DNA from: Gammaproteobacteria bacterium
Lineage (GTDB): Bacteria; Pseudomonadota; Gammaproteobacteria; JAJDYQ01
Direction: 5' to 3'
Assembly (NCBI GenBank): GCA_022825085.1
Contig: JAJDYQ010000015.1
Location: 1 to 39,797 of the forward strand
Length of the DNA: 39,797 nt
Positions 35,331 to 39,797 of the stretch are shown here, piece by piece (the first letter of the stretch is position 1; every line of letters begins with the position of its first letter). A model generated the notes under the pieces. The model was not told the DNA's origin, searched no databases, and was given only the letters and a program-made list of their open reading frames with translations. A program made the translations under genes and the position numbers.

Positions 35331-37253
35331 ATGCTAAAATACGCGGCCGATTATTACAATTCTTTTATTTCAGTGGAAGACTTTGATGTCATCATTATTG
35401 GTGGTGGCCATGCCGGTACAGAGGCTGCGCTGGCGGCGGCGCGGACAGGTTCGTCTGCCCTGCTGCTGACGCAAAATATCGACACACTGGGCCAGATGAG
35501 CTGTAACCCGGCGATTGGCGGCATCGGCAAGGGCCATCTGGCCAAAGAGATTGACGCGCTGGGAGGGGCCATGGCGCAGGCCGCCGATCTGGCCGGTATT
35601 CATTTCCGCACCCTGAACGGCAGCAAGGGGCCGGCAGTTCGTGCCACCCGTGCCCAGGCCGACCGTACTTTATATAAGCAGGCGATCCGCAGCATTCTCG
35701 AAAACCAGCCGAACCTGACCATTTTCCAGCAACAGGTTGAAGACCTGATAGTAGAACAGGGTCAGGCGCGAGGTGTCGTCACGCAATCCGGTCTGCAGAT
35801 CCGGGCCCGCAGTGTCGTGCTGACCGTGGGCACCTTTCTGGACGGAAAAATACATATCGGCATGGACCATCATGCCGGAGGACGTGCCGGTGAGCCACCA
35901 TCCTCGCGACTGGCACACCGCCTGCGCGAACTGCCTTTTAATACTGGCAGGCTGAAAACCGGCACCCCCCCGCGCATCAACGGCAACACCGTTGACTATT
36001 CGGGGCTGGTAGAACAGCCGGGCGATACGCCGAGGCCGGTTTTTTCCTTTATGGGCACACGCGAACAACATCCGCCGCAGCTCTCCTGCTGGATAACCCG
36101 CACCAATGAAAAAACCCACGATATTATTCGACAGGGCCTTGCGCGATCCCCCCTGTTCACCGGCTCTATTGAAGGAACCGGCCCGCGTTACTGCCCCTCA
36201 ATTGAAGACAAGGTAGAACGCTTTGCTGATCGCGATGAACACCGTATCTTCATAGAACCCGAAGGCCTGCACACCCGCGAGATCTATCCGAACGGCATAT
36301 CGACCAGCCTGCCGTTTGATATACAACAACGCCTTGTGAACAGCATCGAAGGCTTTGAAAAGGCCGTCATTACACGCCCCGGCTATGCCATTGAATACGA
36401 CTTCCTTGACCCGCGCGACCTGAAACCGACCCTGGAGACCGGCCCGGTGAAAGCCCTGTTTTTTGCCGGTCAGATTAACGGCACGACCGGCTATGAAGAA
36501 GCGGCGGCGCAGGGATTGATAGCGGGCGTCAATGCCGCCTTACAGGTACAGGGGCGCGATGAATTTATTCTGGGTCGGGATGAGGCCTACATCGGCGTGC
36601 TGATTGACGACCTGATTACCAGAGGGGCCAGCGAACCCTACCGCATGTTCACCTCACGCGCCGAATATCGTTTGCTACTGCGGGAAGACAACGCCGACCT
36701 CAGACTGACCCCCAAAGGTCGTGAAGCGGGCCTGGTGAACGATGAACGCTGGCAGCGATTCAGTGACAAACGGCAAAAAATTGCCGACGAACAGGCGCGA
36801 CTGTCGGCCGTGCTGATCCGTCCACAGGACGAAGCCGGCCGACAGATTGCCGAATGGAGCGGTCATGTCATGTCACACGAGCAAAAGGCAATAGACATTC
36901 TTGCCCGCCCGGAAATGACCTATGCCCGACTGACCGCCCTGCCCGGCACAGGAGCGGCCGTTGATGACGAACAGGTAGCCGGGCAGGTGGAAATACAGGC
37001 CACCTATGCCGGCTATATCCGGCGCCAGCATACCGAGATCGAAAAGGCCCGACGTCAGGAAAAGGCCCGTCTGCCGGACAACCTCGACTATGCCGATGTA
37101 AACGGCCTGTCCCGTGAAGCGATGGAAAAACTGAATCGACACCGGCCGGCCACGATTGGTCAGGCTGCCCGCATTTCGGGCGTGACCCCCGCCGCCGTTT
37201 CCCTGCTGCTGGTGCACCTGAAGCGCCGCTCCTGTTTAGACCAGTCGGCCTGA
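35331..37253 (+). CDS. mnmG: tRNA uridine 5-carboxymethylaminomethyl modification enzyme MnmG
   Basis: MnmG is the FAD-dependent partner of MnmE. The 640-residue protein starts (after about 15 residues) with the dinucleotide-binding fold [23 protein letters not shown]. It continues with [44 protein letters not shown] and [16 protein letters not shown], and ends with the helical tail [26 protein letters not shown]. The ATG at 35331 or a GTG at 35373 are possible starts; neither has a clear ribosome binding site, and the GTG start matches typical lengths slightly better. Confidence 0.97.
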   Translation: MLKYAADYYNSFISVEDFDVIIIGGGHAGTEAALAAARTGSSALLLTQNIDTLGQMSCNPAIGGIGKGHLAKEIDALGGAMAQAADLAGIHFRTLNGSKGPAVRATRAQADRTLYKQAIRSILENQPNLTIFQQQVEDLIVEQGQARGVVTQSGLQIRARSVVLTVGTFLDGKIHIGMDHHAGGRAGEPPSSRLAHRLRELPFNTGRLKTGTPPRINGNTVDYSGLVEQPGDTPRPVFSFMGTREQHPPQLSCWITRTNEKTHDIIRQGLARSPLFTGSIEGTGPRYCPSIEDKVERFADRDEHRIFIEPEGLHTREIYPNGISTSLPFDIQQRLVNSIEGFEKAVITRPGYAIEYDFLDPRDLKPTLETGPVKALFFAGQINGTTGYEEAAAQGLIAGVNAALQVQGRDEFILGRDEAYIGVLIDDLITRGASEPYRMFTSRAEYRLLLREDNADLRLTPKGREAGLVNDERWQRFSDKRQKIADEQARLSAVLIRPQDEAGRQIAEWSGHVMSHEQKAIDILARPEMTYARLTALPGTGAAVDDEQVAGQVEIQATYAGYIRRQHTEIEKARRQEKARLPDNLDYADVNGLSREAMEKLNRHRPATIGQAARISGVTPAAVSLLLVHLKRRSCLDQSA

Positions 37254-37254
37254 A

Positions 37255-37869
37255 GTGCCGGAATCCACCCGCGATGTCCTGCTGCAAGGGCTGCGTTACC
37301 ACGGTCTGCAGGAATATGCCGCGCCGATTGAGCAATACATGGCACTGCTGAAAAAATGGAACAGGGCCTATAACCTGATCGCCGAAGCAGACGATAAAAC
37401 CCTGTTAAGTCGGCATATCTTCGACAGCCTGTCGGTCAGAGACTGCATCGCAGGAGAGCGTGCCATGGATGTCGGTACCGGTGCCGGTCTGCCCGGCCTG
37501 CTGCTGGCTGCTACAATGCCGGCACGGGAATGGACGCTGCTGGATGCCAACGGCAAAAAGACCCGATTCTGTGAACAGGCCGTTATGGAGCTTGGTTTGA
37601 AAAATGTCACGGTCATGCAGCAGCGTATCGAACACCACCGACCGCCGCACTGCTACGATACCATCATCAGCCGCGCCTTTGCTCCGCTGACCGGTTTTAT
37701 CCGGGCGGTGCGCCACCTGCTGTGCGAAGGCGGTCGCATGGTCGCCATGAAAGGCAAAATGGATGCCGCAGAACAGGCGGCGGCCAGACAGGCGCAACTG
37801 CGTATGCAGCTCATCCCGTTACAGGTCTATGGCGGAATCGGGCAACGGCATGTCATGGTGCTGGACTGA
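37255..37869 (+). CDS. rsmG: 16S rRNA (guanine527-N7)-methyltransferase RsmG
   Basis: RsmG (GidB) methylates G527 of 16S rRNA; loss gives low-level streptomycin resistance. The 204-residue protein has the SAM motif AMDVGTGAGLPGLLLA and LLDANGKKTRFCEQAV, ISRAFAPL and the end GQRHVMVLD. The start is a GTG one base after the mnmG stop, so the two genes are probably coupled. Confidence 0.95.
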   Translation: MPESTRDVLLQGLRYHGLQEYAAPIEQYMALLKKWNRAYNLIAEADDKTLLSRHIFDSLSVRDCIAGERAMDVGTGAGLPGLLLAATMPAREWTLLDANGKKTRFCEQAVMELGLKNVTVMQQRIEHHRPPHCYDTIISRAFAPLTGFIRAVRHLLCEGGRMVAMKGKMDAAEQAAARQAQLRMQLIPLQVYGGIGQRHVMVLD

Positions 37870-37871
37870 CC

Positions 37872-38681
37872 ATGGCCAGAGTCATCGCCATCACGAACCA
37901 GAAAGGCGGGGTCGGCAAAACGACCACCAGCGTCAACCTGGCGGCCTCCTTTGCAGCGGCCAGACGCCGCGTCCTGCTCATTGATCTCGACCCGCAGGGC
38001 AACGCCACCATGGGCAGCGGTTGCGATAAACAACGGCTGCAGGAATCATCCTATGAACTGCTGCTGCACGAATTGCCGGCGGAAAAAATCGCACAAAAGG
38101 CAGAACACGGCGGCTACTGGCTGATCGGAGCCAACGGCGACCTGACCGGTGCCGAAGTGGCCCTGATGGAAGAAATCGGTCGCGAAGTCAGACTGCGCAG
38201 CGCACTCGAACCGGTGCGGGACGGATTCGACTACATCCTCATCGACTGCCCGCCCGCCCTGAACATCCTGACGGTCAACGCACTGGTGGCGGCCGACACC
38301 GTCATCATCCCCATGCAGTGCGAATACTATGCGCTGGAAGGACTGAGCGCACTGGACGACACCATCAAAAAAATCAGAAAACTGCTCAATCCCGGGCTGC
38401 GCATAGAAGGACTGTTACGCACCATGTACGACCCGCGCAACAACCTGGCGACCCAGGTATCGCAGCAACTCATCCGGCACTTTGGGGGTCGCGTTTACAG
38501 CACCGTCATTCCCAGAAATGTGCGTCTGGCCGAGGCACCAAGCCACGGCCTGCCGGCCCTGATGTATGACAAACAGTCCCGCGGTGCCATGGCCTATCTG
38601 GCACTGGCTGGAGAAATCTTCCGGCGGGACGGTTCACAGGCCACCGCAGGCAGCAAACCGGCCGGGTGTTCGGATGCCTGA
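37872..38681 (+). CDS. parA: Chromosome partitioning ATPase ParA (Soj)
   Basis: ParA drives origin segregation by ATP-dependent binding to the nucleoid, triggered by ParB at parS. From the ATG at 37872 the product is 269 residues with the deviant Walker A KGGVGKTTTSVNLA, DLDPQGNATMGSG, DYILIDCPPALNILTVNALVAAD and the Soj C-terminal block STVIPRNVRLAEAPSHG with SRGAMAYLALAGE. An open frame to 37722 is antisense-like and overlaps rsmG. The next gene is not parB but an ankyrin-repeat gene. Confidence 0.97.
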   Translation: MARVIAITNQKGGVGKTTTSVNLAASFAAARRRVLLIDLDPQGNATMGSGCDKQRLQESSYELLLHELPAEKIAQKAEHGGYWLIGANGDLTGAEVALMEEIGREVRLRSALEPVRDGFDYILIDCPPALNILTVNALVAADTVIIPMQCEYYALEGLSALDDTIKKIRKLLNPGLRIEGLLRTMYDPRNNLATQVSQQLIRHFGGRVYSTVIPRNVRLAEAPSHGLPALMYDKQSRGAMAYLALAGEIFRRDGSQATAGSKPAGCSDA

Positions 38682-38715
38682 TATGCTTGTATAGCTGATT
38701 CGCAGGAGAGTGAAT

Positions 38716-39797
38716 ATGAATTTGCCGGATAGAACATTCGTGGAAGAATGGTGGCAGACCGCGACACCATCGCAGATCAAGGGATTGCTGACCAAGGGAG
38801 CGGATGTGAATGCGCGGAGTGAAATCGGATGGACTCCCCTGCACCGGGCAGCCGCTAATAACCAGAATTCTGAGGTGATAGAGGTGCTGTTGCGGGCAGG
38901 GGCGGACGTGAATGCGCGGGACAAAAACGGACGGACTCCCCTGCACGGGGCAGCCGAAGGAAACCAGAATCCTGAGGTGATAGAGGTACTGGTGCGGGCC
39001 GGAGCGGATGTGAATGCGCGGAGTGAAACCGGACGGACCCCCCTGCACGGGGCAGCCCTTAAGAACCAGAATCCTGAGTTGATAGAGGTACTGGTGCGGG
39101 CCGGAGCGGAGGATGTGAATGCGCGGGACAAAAACGGACGGACTCTCCTGCACCGGGCAGCTGAGAGCTGGAATCCTGAGTTGATAGAGGTGCTGTTGCG
39201 TGCAGGAGCGGACGTGAATGCGCGGGCAGAAAACGGAGAAACCCTCCTGCACTGGGCAGCCTCTCACCGGAATTCTGAGTTGATAGAGGTGCTGTTGCGT
39301 GCAGGAGCGGACGTGAATGCACGGGCAGAAAACGGAGAAACCCTCCTGCACTGGGCAGCCTCTCACCGGAATTCTGGGTTGATAGAGGTGCTGTTGCAGG
39401 CAGGAGCGGACGTGAATGCGCGGGACAAAAACGGACGGACCCCCCTGCACCGGGCAGCTGAGAGCTGGAATCCTGAGGTGATAGAGGCACTAGCGCGTGC
39501 AGGAGCAGATGTGGATGCGCGGGCAGAAAACGGAGAAACCCTCCTGCACAGGGCAGCCTCTCACCGGAATTCTGGGTTGACAGAGGTGCTGTTGCGTGTA
39601 GGGGCGGACGTGAATGCGCGGGACAAAAACGGACGGACCCCCCTGCACGGGGCAGCCGAAGGAAACCAGAATCCTGAGGTGATAGAGGTACTGGTGCGGG
39701 CCGGAGCGGATGTGAATGCGCGGAGTGAAACCGGACGGACTTCCCTGCACTGGGCAGCCTCTCACCGGAATTCTGAGTTGATAGAGGTGCTGTTGCG
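38716..39797 (+). CDS. Ankyrin-repeat protein, truncated by the right edge
   Basis: The frame begins at ATG 38716 with a GGAGAG ribosome binding site and stays open to the end of the window, at least 360 codons. After about 30 residues come ten or more ankyrin repeats with the pattern GADVNAR..NG.TPLH.AA....NPE.IEVL.RA. Unit starts (the GTG of DVNAR) fall at 38806, 38908, 39010, 39115, 39214, 39313, 39412, 39511, 39610 and 39712, giving spacings of 99, 102 or 105 bases. No signal peptide is visible. The units are very alike at DNA level, so recent expansion is likely. The partner and function are unknown; ankyrin domains bind proteins. It occupies the place where parB would be expected. Confidence 0.9.
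   Translation, partial: MNLPDRTFVEEWWQTATPSQIKGLLTKGADVNARSEIGWTPLHRAAANNQNSEVIEVLLRAGADVNARDKNGRTPLHGAAEGNQNPEVIEVLVRAGADVNARSETGRTPLHGAALKNQNPELIEVLVRAGAEDVNARDKNGRTLLHRAAESWNPELIEVLLRAGADVNARAENGETLLHWAASHRNSELIEVLLRAGADVNARAENGETLLHWAASHRNSGLIEVLLQAGADVNARDKNGRTPLHRAAESWNPEVIEALARAGADVDARAENGETLLHRAASHRNSGLTEVLLRVGADVNARDKNGRTPLHGAAEGNQNPEVIEVLVRAGADVNARSETGRTSLHWAASHRNSELIEVLL
38806..39797 (+). repeat. Tandem coding repeats of 99-105 bp in the ankyrin gene
   Basis: At least ten direct repeats share the segment GTGAATGCGCGG. Units 39214-39312 and 39313-39411 differ at only a handful of bases. A block of about 134 bases from 38908 recurs at 39610 (offset 702 bases, seven units) with a single visible difference. 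One unit (39010-39114) carries an additional GAG codon. Confidence 0.9.

Noticed and set aside
38506-39765. Long minus-strand open frames with repeated peptides opposite parA and the ankyrin gene
   Set aside because: They are the reverse reading of the ankyrin repeats; the plus frame has a ribosome binding site and a clear ankyrin pattern.
38806-39797. Direct repeats that might be read as a CRISPR-like or minisatellite array
   Set aside because: The unit is an in-frame ankyrin codon repeat with no unique spacers and no cas genes.

Overview
The window is the replication-origin neighbourhood of a gammaproteobacterial chromosome. The divergent core arrangement dnaA-dnaN-recF-gyrB (minus strand, 30589 down to 24442) and rpmH-rnpA-yidC-mnmE, then mnmG-rsmG-parA (plus strand, 30838 to 38681) is the classic oriC cluster. 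The protein sequences of TatD, Ppx, Ppk1, GyrB and DnaA also look gammaproteobacterial. I cannot name the genus. No rRNA, tRNA or CRISPR array was seen.

Left part (1-9446): the C-terminal end of an IS256-family transposase runs off the left edge. It is followed by a tatD - unknown - ppx group and an orphan 388-residue protein. A small accessory patch then holds a phage-like lipoprotein, a truncated HigA-type antitoxin and a putative PD-(D/E)XK protein. Polyphosphate kinase ppk1 and a divergent all-alpha dUTPase come next, then a small membrane-anchored protein.

Accessory island (about 9450-11860), AT-richer than its surroundings: the key gene is a prokaryotic viperin (pVip) homologue, a radical-SAM antiviral enzyme. 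It is translationally coupled to a 111-residue Cys/Trp-His-rich protein built from two copies of one module. A divergent 138-residue gene and a small exported protein complete the island.

Middle (11998-24374): a tightly overlapping moxR-DUF58-DUF4381-batA-batBC-batD operon; a DUF2007/zinc-ribbon protein followed by a MurG-like glycosyltransferase of the Gram-positive (staphylococcal/bacillar) type; a diheme cytochrome c with a cytochrome c'; and a subtilisin-like protease with a C-terminal beta-rich domain that looks like a NalP-type lipoprotein autotransporter.

Origin region: the dnaA-dnaN spacer (29068-29272) has several near-consensus DnaA boxes bracketed by an 11-bp inverted repeat, next to an AT-rich stretch, and is my oriC candidate. 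A perfect parS palindrome lies inside recF (27506-27521), with a one-mismatch copy at its 3' end (26885-26900). parA is present at 37872-38681, but the next gene is not parB. It is an ankyrin-repeat gene with nearly identical 99-105-bp units that runs off the right edge.
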